In this document: positions 6,731 to 14,707 of the stretch, piece after piece | How positions within the stretch are numbered: position 1 is the stretch's first letter | Layout: each line of letters starts with the position of its first letter | NCBI GenBank assembly: GCA_900539915.1 | Contig: UQDU01000040.1 | Location: 1 to 20,185 of the forward strand | Source: an uncultured Bacteroidales bacterium | GTDB lineage: Bacteria > Bacteroidota > Bacteroidia > Bacteroidales > Muribaculaceae | Length of the DNA: 20,185 nt | Reading direction: 5' to 3' | Translations under genes and position numbers: made by a program | Notes under the pieces: model-generated | What the model saw: only the letters and a program-made list of their open reading frames with translations | The model's database searches: none | What the model was told of the DNA's origin: nothing

Positions 6731-8623
6731 TTACTTCTTGATGAGCACATTCTTTACCTCCCATGTGCCGCTTGCTTCGGCTGTAGAGGTGTAGTGGAAA
6801 GCTATCTGCACTTTCTTTCCGGCATAGGCGGCTAGAGACACCTCTCCGGCCGGGAGGAACGTCCAGCTTGCAGCATCGCCGTAGTCGGGGATGCTGAGCA
6901 CGGTCCATGCAGTCTGGCCTTCTTCACGGATGACGAGCGTACACTGGCTCTTGGCCATGTCAAGGCTGTTGAACTTGTTGAGGGCATGCTCGAATGTCAG
7001 AGTGGCATTGCTTGCACCGGCAAGGTCAACAACGGGCGAAATCAGATAGGAGTCACTCGCGTGGCTTGCTCCGCCCACATAGGCCGAAGCCTTCATGCAC
7101 GCATATCTTTCATCATGTGCCCATACATATTCTATTCCGTCCATTGTGACATTGTCGATGGTCCAGTCATCCTGACCGGCGGCAAAGGTGGATTTGAGAA
7201 GCTCGCTGCCGGTAGGCTGGTCGGGCTGCTCGGGACCGGGGACTACAGGGGTATCGGTGCCGGTAGGCTTGACCACGAGGTTCTTGAACTCCCATGTGCC
7301 GGCCTTGGCGGTGGTGGAGATGTAGTGGAAACCTATCTGAATCTTCTTGCCGGCCCACTGGCTGAGGTTGATGTCGCCGGTGTTGACGAAATCGAAGCCC
7401 ATGGCGGTGGGATATGTCGGGATAGTCAGTGTGGTCCATGCTGTCTGACCCTCCTCACGCACTGCCACAGTGGCCTGTGTCTTGGCCACCTCGAGGCTTG
7501 AGAAGTAATTGAGAGCCTGGTCAAATGCCATATAAGGAGTCTCGACGCCGGCAAGGTCAATCACCGGAGATACGAGCCATGAGTCCGTCTCAAAGTTTGA
7601 CGTTGTGCCCTTGTCATAGCCTGTGGCCACGATGCAGTTATATTTAGTAGAGGCTTCCCACACGCTTGCCAGACCCTCGGGGAGTGTGACATTATCTATG
7701 GTGAAGTTCTCCATGTTGCCACCGGCAAATCCGGCCTTGAAGATAGCTTCCGTCGAACCGGCGTTCCAGTCAAAGCCTATGAGCGATGTCTCGGTATTGA
7801 TGTCATTGAGAAGTATCTGCCACTCCTCACGATACTGCTGGAGTATGCCGACGAGTGTGCCGCGGCCTGTAGGCAGCGTGGTATAGGCAAAGGAGCTCTT
7901 GCCCGAGCAGCGCACGTTGATACGCTGACCCTGCTCGTCAGTGATGTAGCGGTTGCCCCAGCTGCCGTTGTCGCCGAATGTGGCGGCTCCGCCGTCGACA
8001 AACTGCACATTGTCGAGCTGTATCAGCTGGCTCTGCCATTTCTGGCGGCCTTCATTGTTGCGGATGGCACCGTTGACCGTGGTCAGGTCGGTAGCTACGG
8101 GCGACACCTTGCCGGGGAGACCGTCAACCTGTGATTTCTCGTCAAAGACCGCGCGGTCTATGTAAGAGATGCCGTAGTCAGTGCTCGGGATGCCGATTTC
8201 AAACTGGTTTGAAGCCATGCCGATAGACATGCCTGTAACATCCACTACTATGCGCTGGCCGTATTTGTGGCCTACATACAGCTCGTCGTCAAGAGTACCC
8301 TTGTTGATGGCGAATGTGACAGCCTCGCCGTCATCGTCGCGCACCATGAGGAACTTGAAGATGTTGCCGGTCTCATCGCTTGAGATGATGGTACCTGCTA
8401 TGATGATGTCCTGGCCGTCGCTGCGCTTGCCTATCTCTACCGACCATTTCTCACCGCTGCCGGCATTCCAATAAAGCTGCTTCAGCTCGGCAATGGTGGT
8501 GTTGGGCTCCATGGTAGCCGTAGGGACTACCACGGGCGGATACTCGAAATCGTTGTCGCAGCTCACCATGCCTGCCGAAGCCACGAGCAGGGCGAGTGCC
8601 GGTAATATTCTATGTAGTTTCAT
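6731..8623 (-). CDS. DUF5689 lipoprotein with two choice-of-anchor-J domains
   Basis: 630 residues. A signal peptide ends at Cys22 (MVSC|DNDFEY) with acidic residues right after the Cys, the Bacteroidetes surface-export pattern. The N-terminal DUF5689 region (~26-285) is clearly homologous to that of the downstream lipoprotein (NTTIAELKQLYWNA, SSDETGNIFKFLMVRD, EEWQILLND). Two copies of a MAM-like choice-of-anchor-J beta-sandwich follow (~292-453 and 474-630). Both have TIDNVT, SPV(I/V)DLAG, REEGQTAW, AGKK(V/I)QI.FHY and GTWE.KN. A Pro-rich linker with GTDTPVVPGPEQPDQPTG joins them. Such domains usually mediate carbohydrate or protein adhesion. The gene lies 44 bases after the TonB receptor gene, so all three genes are probably co-transcribed. 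Its substrate is unknown. Confidence 0.85.
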   Translation of the reverse strand: MKLHRILPALALLVASAGMVSCDNDFEYPPVVVPTATMEPNTTIAELKQLYWNAGSGEKWSVEIGKRSDGQDIIIAGTIISSDETGNIFKFLMVRDDDGEAVTFAINKGTLDDELYVGHKYGQRIVVDVTGMSIGMASNQFEIGIPSTDYGISYIDRAVFDEKSQVDGLPGKVSPVATDLTTVNGAIRNNEGRQKWQSQLIQLDNVQFVDGGAATFGDNGSWGNRYITDEQGQRINVRCSGKSSFAYTTLPTGRGTLVGILQQYREEWQILLNDINTETSLIGFDWNAGSTEAIFKAGFAGGNMENFTIDNVTLPEGLASVWEASTKYNCIVATGYDKGTTSNFETDSWLVSPVIDLAGVETPYMAFDQALNYFSSLEVAKTQATVAVREEGQTAWTTLTIPTYPTAMGFDFVNTGDINLSQWAGKKIQIGFHYISTTAKAGTWEFKNLVVKPTGTDTPVVPGPEQPDQPTGSELLKSTFAAGQDDWTIDNVTMDGIEYVWAHDERYACMKASAYVGGASHASDSYLISPVVDLAGASNATLTFEHALNKFNSLDMAKSQCTLVIREEGQTAWTVLSIPDYGDAASWTFLPAGEVSLAAYAGKKVQIAFHYTSTAEASGTWEVKNVLIKK

Positions 8624-8667
8624 GTGTGATTATGCGTGAGTTAGTGTGTTTTTCTTCAATCGATAGC

Positions 8668-11415
8668 TTAGAAGCGTACGCCTACATTGAACATCACCTT
8701 GATGCCCTGTGCGTAGGAGAACTTGTTGGGATACTTGTTGCCGTTGTAGTCCTTGTAGTCGAAGCGTCCCTGCTGGTAGCCGTAGGTCATGACATTGCGG
8801 TTATTGAGCACATTGTCGATGTTGAGGTTGAAGTTGAGCGAGAGCTTGCGGTTGACATAAAGCACCTTGCCGATTGACAGGTTGAGCACGAAAGCGTTTT
8901 TGAGCTTGTCCTGGCCGGCGAGTTCCTGCACGGCATTTTCAAGCGATGCCATGTCGGGATACTGCTGCCACAGCTCGGGCAGAGCCTCGTGGTGGTTGGG
9001 GGCAAGCATCACATAGCTGTCGCCCATCCAAGAGCCGTTGATGTTGAAGAACCACATCTGAGGAGCCTGGTAATCGATTCCGATGTTGAATGCTGTCTGG
9101 GGAGTGCCGCCAACATAGTAGTTTTTCAGGAACACCTGGGCTTCCTTATCGGGCTCGGCACCGTTTTCATATGAGCGCACACCCATCGGGTTGTTGCGGT
9201 ACTGGTAACGGGCATATGTGCCGGCAAACGTGGCGGCGATGCTCTGGGTGATCTTGTAGCTCAGACCTAACTCTATGCCGCGGTAAGCCTTGTGAACATC
9301 CTTGAGGGCATAGTTCATAAATGTCGAATAGTAGTCGTCATAGAACGAGCTGCGCTCGGTCTGATTCATCATCTCGGTCCAGAAGCCTGAAATCTGACCG
9401 CGGAAACGGCGGTAGTTCCAGGTGTAATTGACATCAAACGATGCGATACGCTCGCTCTGCAAGCCGTCGATGGCTGTATCCTTGATACGCGGAGAGATAT
9501 AAGCATACTCAAACAGCGGTGCGCGGCTCTCATAACCGGCGTGTGCGCTGAAGAAGTTGTGGCCGTCAAGTTTGTAGACAGCACCGGCCTTCACGCCTCC
9601 GTTGTCGAAGCGGTGGGTCTTGCCCTTGCCGTAGGAATTTTCGGGAGCACGTCCGTTGCGCATCTGGCCGTCGCGGTAGAACTGTGTGTAGCTCATCTTC
9701 AGCGCATAGTCGATGTCCCACTTGGGCAGTGCTATCATATTCTGGATCCATGCCTGGGCCTGGATAGCGTGGATATTGTAGTCATATCCGAATGTATCGC
9801 CCTTGCCCACCTTGCGGTTGGGGTTGTTCAAATCATTCTGGAGCATCGTGGGATCATCGGGGAAGTCGCGCTCGGCATATGTGTCGATGTCGCGCCAGAA
9901 CTCGCCGCCGAGCAGGTCGTCGATGGTCTTGTAGTAGTGAGCGTTGGTGTAATTGACGTTCGCGCCACCCTGGAGGGTCATCACCGAGTTGAGACGGTGG
10001 TTGATCGATGAGTTGAATATGAAGTTGAACTGATTGCTGTGACGACGCTCGAGGATGTAGGTCGAACCCTTGTCAGTTCCCTGGGTTGCGTTTTCGTAAT
10101 TATTGATGTAGTTGGTCTGGTATAGCTCGTCCCAGTTGATCTGACGGTTTTCGGGCACTGACCAATACTGGGTGTAGAGGTCAAAAGCGGCCTGGTCGTC
10201 GGCATAGTACGATGGCAGGTAGCGGTAATAGTCGGGACGCGGATCGGCTGCATTGTACCAGTTGATGGCCGAGTTGGAGTAGTTGATCCAGCGGGCAGCC
10301 ACACCGGTATTGATGCTTGTGGAGTGGCTCGGGTTGCTGAGCCAGTTGAGCATGAATGTGGGGTCGAATGTCTTGGTCACGCGCGCGCTGCGCTTCTTAC
10401 CGTCCTGCCAGCCCCAGCCGGGGTTATAGAGGTTGCTTCCGGCGAGATCATAAGCCTCCTGATATGTCATCTGCGGTGTGGCTCGCTCGGTAGGCGCGCC
10501 GAATGTGGTAAACACCAGCCTGTTCTTGGAGTTGAAGCGCTTCTCGGCCGAGAGGAAGTAGCCATAGGAGTGGTAGTATGTACCTTCGATGACACCCTCG
10601 TTCGACCAACGGGCCACTGCACCCACCGTCACGCCCCAGCCGTGGGGATTGATGCCGGTTGAGTAGAGCACCATGCCGCGGAGCATGTAGTTGGAGTTGG
10701 TGTACATGGCTGATCCGTAGAAGCCGGGGGCATATTCGTCGGTGATTGTGGAGATGTTGGTGGCACCGCCTATGTCACCGAAACCGTAGGTAGATGCTCC
10801 CAGACCCACTGACACCGACTTGTTGCGGAAGGCACGGTTGAGACCGCCGAGGCTCGAGTAGTTGAAGCGTCCGCGGGCGAGGTCGTTCAGCTTGATGCCG
10901 TTGATATAGGTGTCGGAGTATTCCGAGTTGTATCCACGGAAGCGGAAACGCATCAGGTTCCAGTCATAGTTTGACGCACTGTAATATATATTGTCCGATG
11001 CGCCGGTCAGCGCACCCACAGCCTGTGAGGCACCTTCCTCGTCCTCGATGGCGTTTTCATCAAAATATATTTCCTCCTGATCCTCATAGAATGTAGTGCT
11101 CGGGTTAGTATTGCGAAGCACCAGACGGCCCACATTGACGGTCTGGCCATCCACGAGCTCCACCCCTGATGTCAGAGGGTCATAATCGGGATTGGAGATG
11201 GACAGCGCGTCATCTCCGGCTTTGGCTCCTTGTATCAGGAAGTCGCCGGCCGGGCCGGTGACGGCTTTGAGCCCTTGGTTGTCAAGAGTCACCATGATGC
11301 CTCGCAGAGGCGCTCCGGTGTTCGAATCTACGACAGTGCCCGTGACCGCCGCCTTCTGTGCCAGAGCCGGCACCGCAGCTGTCAGCAGACATAGCAGTAA
11401 CAGATGTAGTCTCAT
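8668..11415 (-). CDS. TonB-dependent receptor with carboxypeptidase-regulatory-like domain
   Basis: 915 residues. A Sec signal peptide (~1-19, cleavage after ALA) is followed by a CarboxypepD_reg-like beta-sandwich (~22-98: VTGTVVDSNTGAPLRGIMVT). A plug domain covers ~120-235 (RFRFRGYNSEYSDTYINGIK, YGFGDIGGATNIST). The rest is an outer-membrane beta-barrel ending in a terminal Phe after alternating hydrophobic residues (KVMFNVGVRF). The protein should import a ligand across the outer membrane using TonB/ExbBD energy. It is the first gene of the operon with the two DUF5689 lipoproteins. Unlike SusC-type systems there is no SusD homologue next to it, so the lipoproteins may serve as the capture subunits. 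No anti-sigma/ECF regulator is adjacent. Confidence 0.93.
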   Translation of the reverse strand: MRLHLLLLCLLTAAVPALAQKAAVTGTVVDSNTGAPLRGIMVTLDNQGLKAVTGPAGDFLIQGAKAGDDALSISNPDYDPLTSGVELVDGQTVNVGRLVLRNTNPSTTFYEDQEEIYFDENAIEDEEGASQAVGALTGASDNIYYSASNYDWNLMRFRFRGYNSEYSDTYINGIKLNDLARGRFNYSSLGGLNRAFRNKSVSVGLGASTYGFGDIGGATNISTITDEYAPGFYGSAMYTNSNYMLRGMVLYSTGINPHGWGVTVGAVARWSNEGVIEGTYYHSYGYFLSAEKRFNSKNRLVFTTFGAPTERATPQMTYQEAYDLAGSNLYNPGWGWQDGKKRSARVTKTFDPTFMLNWLSNPSHSTSINTGVAARWINYSNSAINWYNAADPRPDYYRYLPSYYADDQAAFDLYTQYWSVPENRQINWDELYQTNYINNYENATQGTDKGSTYILERRHSNQFNFIFNSSINHRLNSVMTLQGGANVNYTNAHYYKTIDDLLGGEFWRDIDTYAERDFPDDPTMLQNDLNNPNRKVGKGDTFGYDYNIHAIQAQAWIQNMIALPKWDIDYALKMSYTQFYRDGQMRNGRAPENSYGKGKTHRFDNGGVKAGAVYKLDGHNFFSAHAGYESRAPLFEYAYISPRIKDTAIDGLQSERIASFDVNYTWNYRRFRGQISGFWTEMMNQTERSSFYDDYYSTFMNYALKDVHKAYRGIELGLSYKITQSIAATFAGTYARYQYRNNPMGVRSYENGAEPDKEAQVFLKNYYVGGTPQTAFNIGIDYQAPQMWFFNINGSWMGDSYVMLAPNHHEALPELWQQYPDMASLENAVQELAGQDKLKNAFVLNLSIGKVLYVNRKLSLNFNLNIDNVLNNRNVMTYGYQQGRFDYKDYNGNKYPNKFSYAQGIKVMFNVGVRF

Positions 11416-11501
11416 AAGGGAAAAGTTGGTTTGGTTGATGATTTTAGATGGTATCAGTTCCAGTTAACGCCTGTTTTGAATTTGGCTGATGTTGGAAGCA
11501 A

Positions 11502-11533
11502 CAAAGATAACAAAGTTTTTAATATTCAGCAAC
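11502..11533 (-). promoter_or_regulatory. Promoter of the TonB-receptor operon
   Basis: On the minus strand TATCTTTG (11502-11509) is an exact TAxxTTTG -7 element. GTTG at 11530-11533 sits 20 bases upstream as a plausible -33 element. The receptor start codon lies about 87 bases downstream, with no other gene between, so this is the likely operon promoter. Confidence 0.6.
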
Positions 11534-11593
11534 ACTATTTCATATTATTTGCGCCACAAGTGCCAACAAAATAATCAACCAAACCATCCCTCA

Positions 11594-12043
11594 TCACCAC
11601 GGATGCGGTGCGAGACGCAATCCGTCAGGCATAGCGTCAAGCACGGAGGCTATCTCTCTCGCCGCTGACACCGCCGAGTCGGCAGCGTCGGCCGATGCCG
11701 CCGGACACACTGTCTCAAACGCCAGTTCAAGCACGCCCAATGCCACGGCTTCCTCCATCTTGACACCCATAAGTATCTGTTGCGCAGGTGACACATCCAC
11801 TCCGTCAGGCACTGACAGCGTTAGCGATATGCACTCCGTGCCGTGGATGTCGGCGTCTTGGACAAACCGCAGCAGTTCGGCCATCACATTGACAGCCGAG
11901 GCCTCCATCAGCCTCATCAGAGCCGGAGATTCGTCGCGTCCGAGCGGTCGTGGGGAGTCGCGGTGGTAGGTTCTCATAGCCGAGAGGGCATACACCGTCT
12001 CGAGCACCTTCGCCTTGTCAAGCGAAAATGTAATAGTTTTCAT
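11594..12043 (-). CDS. Unknown protein, last gene of the capsid-portal island
   Basis: 149 residues, no signal peptide or membrane segment. It opens MKTITFSLDKAKVLETVYAL and then has a long predicted helical stretch (ALMRLMEASAVNVMAELLRF). A central beta-like segment follows (ISLTLSVPDG), then a second helical region (ILMGVKMEEAVALGVLELAF) and an Ala/Ser/Asp-rich helix. It ends in LAPHPW. I recognise no family. Alternating helix and short strand in a protein this small, next to portal and capsid genes, fits a head-completion or tail-connector protein, but that is positional inference only. It follows the 145-codon gene by 32 bases. Tandem TTCTTATAA units lie just upstream of its start codon. 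Confidence 0.7.
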   Translation of the reverse strand: MKTITFSLDKAKVLETVYALSAMRTYHRDSPRPLGRDESPALMRLMEASAVNVMAELLRFVQDADIHGTECISLTLSVPDGVDVSPAQQILMGVKMEEAVALGVLELAFETVCPAASADAADSAVSAAREIASVLDAMPDGLRLAPHPW

Positions 12044-12050
12044 ATACGAT

Positions 12051-12068
12051 TTATAAGAATTATAAGAA
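12051..12068 (-). repeat. Tandem 9-bp repeat in a leader
   Basis: Two adjacent copies of TTATAAGAA (plus-strand reading), followed by a partial third (TTATAATTTA), lie 8 bases upstream of the start codon of the 149-residue gene. A near-identical pair precedes the capsid gene at 15952-15969. Confidence 0.7.
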
Positions 12069-12075
12069 TTATAAT

Positions 12076-12513
12076 TTATAACTTACCCCTTTGGCTCGGC
12101 GGACGCCTCAGATGCCTCCGCGCCCTGGCGCGCGCCGTGAAAAACTTGCGCACAGCCGTCGAGGGGGCGAGCTGGTAGCCACGCATGGTGCCGTCGGCCA
12201 TCACACGGGCCAAGGCATCGCGCTGACCAATGCGCCACGCAGCCATTTCCCTCTCCACCTGCGCCGCCAGCTCCTCCCACATCTGACGCTTGCGGAGCGA
12301 GGCGGCCTTGTCGGGATGCGCTCTGACATAGCGTATCATGCGCAGGGCATAATCGTAGGTCATGTAATAGCCGGTCACACCGGTGCTGACGGCGGCTGCC
12401 GATATTTCAGCCACCCTGATGGGGCGGTCGCTCGCCATGTCTCTGATGACTCGGCGGCAGCTCATCAGGAAATCGTGGTCACGGCGCATGGTGGATTGGG
12501 TCATAGCAGACAT
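12076..12513 (-). CDS. Unknown basic protein of the capsid-portal island
   Basis: 145 residues from the ATG at 12513. The frame extends six codons further upstream to a TTG, but ATG is the more usual start and follows the leader directly. Features: a conserved-looking core RPIRVAEISAAAVSTGVTGY then YMTYDYALRMIRYVRAHP, a helix RKRQMWEELAAQVEREMAAW, and a strongly basic tail (~120-145) with RARARRHLRRPP. The N-terminal part has helix-turn-helix-like spacing and the tail could bind nucleic acid. It may be a minor head protein or a packaging-associated DNA-binding protein. No similarity to a known small terminase subunit can be established by eye. The gene lies 92 bases after the portal gene. Confidence 0.7.
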   Translation of the reverse strand: MSAMTQSTMRRDHDFLMSCRRVIRDMASDRPIRVAEISAAAVSTGVTGYYMTYDYALRMIRYVRAHPDKAASLRKRQMWEELAAQVEREMAAWRIGQRDALARVMADGTMRGYQLAPSTAVRKFFTARARARRHLRRPPSQRGKL

Positions 12514-12552
12514 AATCAATTCAATCTTCAATCGTTGGTTTTATTACAATGG

Positions 12553-12560
12553 CAAATTTA
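12553..12560 (-). promoter_or_regulatory. Possible internal -7 element
   Basis: Minus-strand TAAATTTG matches TAxxTTTG and lies about 40 bases upstream of the start of the 145-residue gene, in the longest gap (92 bases) of the island. No -33 element is well placed, so this may be chance in AT-rich spacer. Confidence 0.25.
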
Positions 12561-12605
12561 CCATATACCTACAGCTCAATCGCTGCCCATCAAAGCAAAC
12601 GAATG

Positions 12606-14087
12606 TTAAACGAGGCGTGCCATCCCCATTTTTGCATCCCTGTCGGTGCGGAAGGCGTTAAAGGAGTCAATCACGTCAAGGAGGGCTATCATGGAGTTCT
12701 CCACTCGGCTCTCATACAGGGCGACGCCCTCTTTGCTGTCGGAATTTTCGCCACGCAGGGCTCCGCTGACGCCCGAGATGCGGTCAAGCAGCTGCAGCTC
12801 GAGCGACAGCAGCTTGTGGGCGCCGGCATCGGCTCCGGTTGACACCACCTGCATAGGCTTGGCATCCCCCGACGGTTTATATGGCACCACGCCGTTGCAA
12901 CATGACCACTCGCTGACAATCTTCTCCCACGAATATTCCTTGGGCTTGACCGTAGTGGGATACAGGAGCACGCCCTTGGCCGAAAAGGTCATTATATGGT
13001 CAATAAGCGTCAGCAGACGGTTGACATGTCGCTGCTGGTCCACCACATCCTCCACAAATGAGTGCACTTCGCCGTCGGTCATCGGGAAGAATTTCATGAC
13101 AAACGGGTGTGACCCGTGGGCATACGGGCTGAGACCCGAATCAAGCAGCGTCCCGTCAGGTGCGAAGAATCTGAACCGCCACACCAATGTGGTTTCACGA
13201 CTCGACTCTATCGCTTTGCGCCCCTGACGCTTCCTGTTGGCGTTGATGCGATTCACACGCTCCTCCTGGTCGGCATCTACCATCAGATCCATCCCTCTCG
13301 ACGTGTCGCGGAGCCTGAGCACTTCGCGGCTTTCGAGAGTCCACACCTCTATGACGCGGCAACGGCCCTGGGCCGGTAGATGGAAGTCGACACCCTCCAC
13401 GCCGCCGAGCGATGCGCCGCCGCTGCCGATACCCGAAGGGCCGTCGGTGTAGGCGAAGGCTTTCACTATGTCGTTGCGGCGTGTCTCATCGCCATGCGAA
13501 AACCTCATCACAGCCTCGGTCAGACTCATGTCGTGGAGCATACCCACAAGCTCAATGTCCCAGCCGCGAGGGTCACGGAATCGGTTGACGAAGAAGCGCG
13601 ACGGACTGACATTGTCAACCCACACCCTCTCACGGCTGTCATGCAGCCGGCGTTCACATACCACCTTCTGCACGGCACACCCCGAAATCAGAAATTCCTC
13701 AAGCATACGCGCATCCAGTTCGTCAAGGGCATTGACGCGCCGCAGCTCTTCTCTCTCCTCGGGTGAGATGCCCGGGCATATGGCTTCGGCTCTGTCGCTC
13801 TCACGCAGAGAGGCCCTGAAACGCCCCACGATGGTCTTGACGAGCTGACGTATGATATTGTTGGTCTGTGGTGTGCGGCCGCTTATGCGCGAGTACTCCC
13901 CCTCGGTCAATATATGTCCGCTCGGGGTTTCGACCATATCGCCCCACTGGCGTCCGTAAGTGAAATCCTTGTATCGCGACCGCGCACGGCGAAGCTCTCC
14001 TCCGCCACACCACGCATCGTAGGCGGCTGCAAACACCGCAGCATCGGCCGGACCTCGCGACAAGCCTGTTTTATATCTCGTATCCAT
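12606..14087 (-). CDS. Phage-type portal protein
   Basis: 493 residues from the ATG at 14087 (MDTRYK). An in-frame ATG twelve codons earlier (14123) lies inside a strong hairpin and is less likely. The N-terminal RYKDFTYGRQW (~39-48) and TNNIIRQLVKTIVGRF (~75-90) are typical of portals that begin with an NN.i...v..l.g segment. The middle has VDNVSPSRFFVNRFRDPRGW, a common portal wing motif, and later HPFVMKFFPMTDGEVHSFVE with DVVDQQRHVNRLLTLIDHIM (~327-366). The clip/stem region includes LQLLDRISGVSGALRGEN (~431-448). Portals form the dodecameric ring at one capsid vertex through which DNA passes and to which the terminase docks. This one is shorter than P22-type portals (~725 residues) and stops soon after the crown-proximal helix. 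No terminase is adjacent. Confidence 0.87.
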   Translation of the reverse strand: MDTRYKTGLSRGPADAAVFAAAYDAWCGGGELRRARSRYKDFTYGRQWGDMVETPSGHILTEGEYSRISGRTPQTNNIIRQLVKTIVGRFRASLRESDRAEAICPGISPEEREELRRVNALDELDARMLEEFLISGCAVQKVVCERRLHDSRERVWVDNVSPSRFFVNRFRDPRGWDIELVGMLHDMSLTEAVMRFSHGDETRRNDIVKAFAYTDGPSGIGSGGASLGGVEGVDFHLPAQGRCRVIEVWTLESREVLRLRDTSRGMDLMVDADQEERVNRINANRKRQGRKAIESSRETTLVWRFRFFAPDGTLLDSGLSPYAHGSHPFVMKFFPMTDGEVHSFVEDVVDQQRHVNRLLTLIDHIMTFSAKGVLLYPTTVKPKEYSWEKIVSEWSCCNGVVPYKPSGDAKPMQVVSTGADAGAHKLLSLELQLLDRISGVSGALRGENSDSKEGVALYESRVENSMIALLDVIDSFNAFRTDRDAKMGMARLV

Positions 14088-14102
14088 ATTCAGTTTTCTA
14101 AA

Positions 14103-14129
14103 GCAGGGACGCCTTATCAGCATCCCTGC
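14103..14129. other. Intercistronic hairpin before the portal gene
   Basis: GCAGGGACGC / GCATCCCTGC form a 10-bp stem (one wobble) with a 7-base loop, inside the 55-base gap between the connector-like and portal genes. On the coding strand it follows the upstream stop by about 13 bases and precedes the preferred portal ATG by about 15. It lacks a T tract on the coding strand. It may set portal stoichiometry by attenuation, mRNA processing or masking of the upstream ATG. Confidence 0.55.
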
Positions 14130-14142
14130 GGTTTTGACATAT

Positions 14143-14703
14143 TCATAAATCCGATTCCCTGCTCGTGATGCTGCCCAATAGCTGCTCGTCCATCACATAC
14201 ATGCCGCCGTCAGGCTCCATGACTACCTTCACCTCCTCGATGCCGGCCTCGGGACGCAGCGGCGAGAGGATATGGAGCGTATGGCCCCTAAGCGTGACCA
14301 CCGGGCGGCAGTCGCCTCCGCGCAGATAGGGATTGGACGATACGCTGACGGCCTGTACGCTCTCCTCGGGTGTCATGGGGCTGACAGGCTCGCGCCAGCC
14401 GGTCAGTCTGACTCCCACCACCCTCCTGACTGTCTGAGGCAGACATATGGTATAAGCATCCTCCTCGGCCTGGCAGTGCAACGTCAGTGACGCCCCTATA
14501 TCTGTCACCTCCAGCAGATGGAGCGGAGCTTCGTCAAGCTGGCGCAGATACCATGCCTTCATCTTGGCTATGCACAGTGCATCGGCATCGACGGCATCCG
14601 TGCGCTCCATGACTGCCTCGCTGCCGATGGGAGCGAGAGGCTCAAGCAGGGTGAGCAACCGCCACTGCTTGAGCATCTCTGATTGCGTGAGTCTCAGCAA
14701 CAT
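14143..14703 (-). CDS. Connector-like protein of the head module, family uncertain
   Basis: 186 residues from the ATG at 14703, four bases after the capsid gene stop. The open frame extends upstream into the capsid gene, but that part is an out-of-frame shadow. The N-terminal half is helical (LLRLTQSEMLKQWRLLTLLE; ADALCIAKMKAWYLRQLDEA). The C-terminal half is beta-rich (EDAYTICLPQTVRRVVGVRL; DCRPVVTLRGHTLHILSPLR). It ends DGGMYVMDEQLLGSITSRES. The tight coupling to the capsid gene suggests it is made in proportion to capsid. Its place between capsid and portal genes suggests a head-tail connector, adaptor or decoration protein. I cannot name a family. No membrane segment or signal peptide is seen. 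Confidence 0.7.
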   Translation of the reverse strand: MLLRLTQSEMLKQWRLLTLLEPLAPIGSEAVMERTDAVDADALCIAKMKAWYLRQLDEAPLHLLEVTDIGASLTLHCQAEEDAYTICLPQTVRRVVGVRLTGWREPVSPMTPEESVQAVSVSSNPYLRGGDCRPVVTLRGHTLHILSPLRPEAGIEEVKVVMEPDGGMYVMDEQLLGSITSRESDL

Positions 14704-14707
14704 GGTG

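Noticed and set aside
12646..13227. 193-codon plus-strand frame in the capsid-portal island
   Set aside because: Antisense to the portal gene, Ser/Arg-rich and without a family match.
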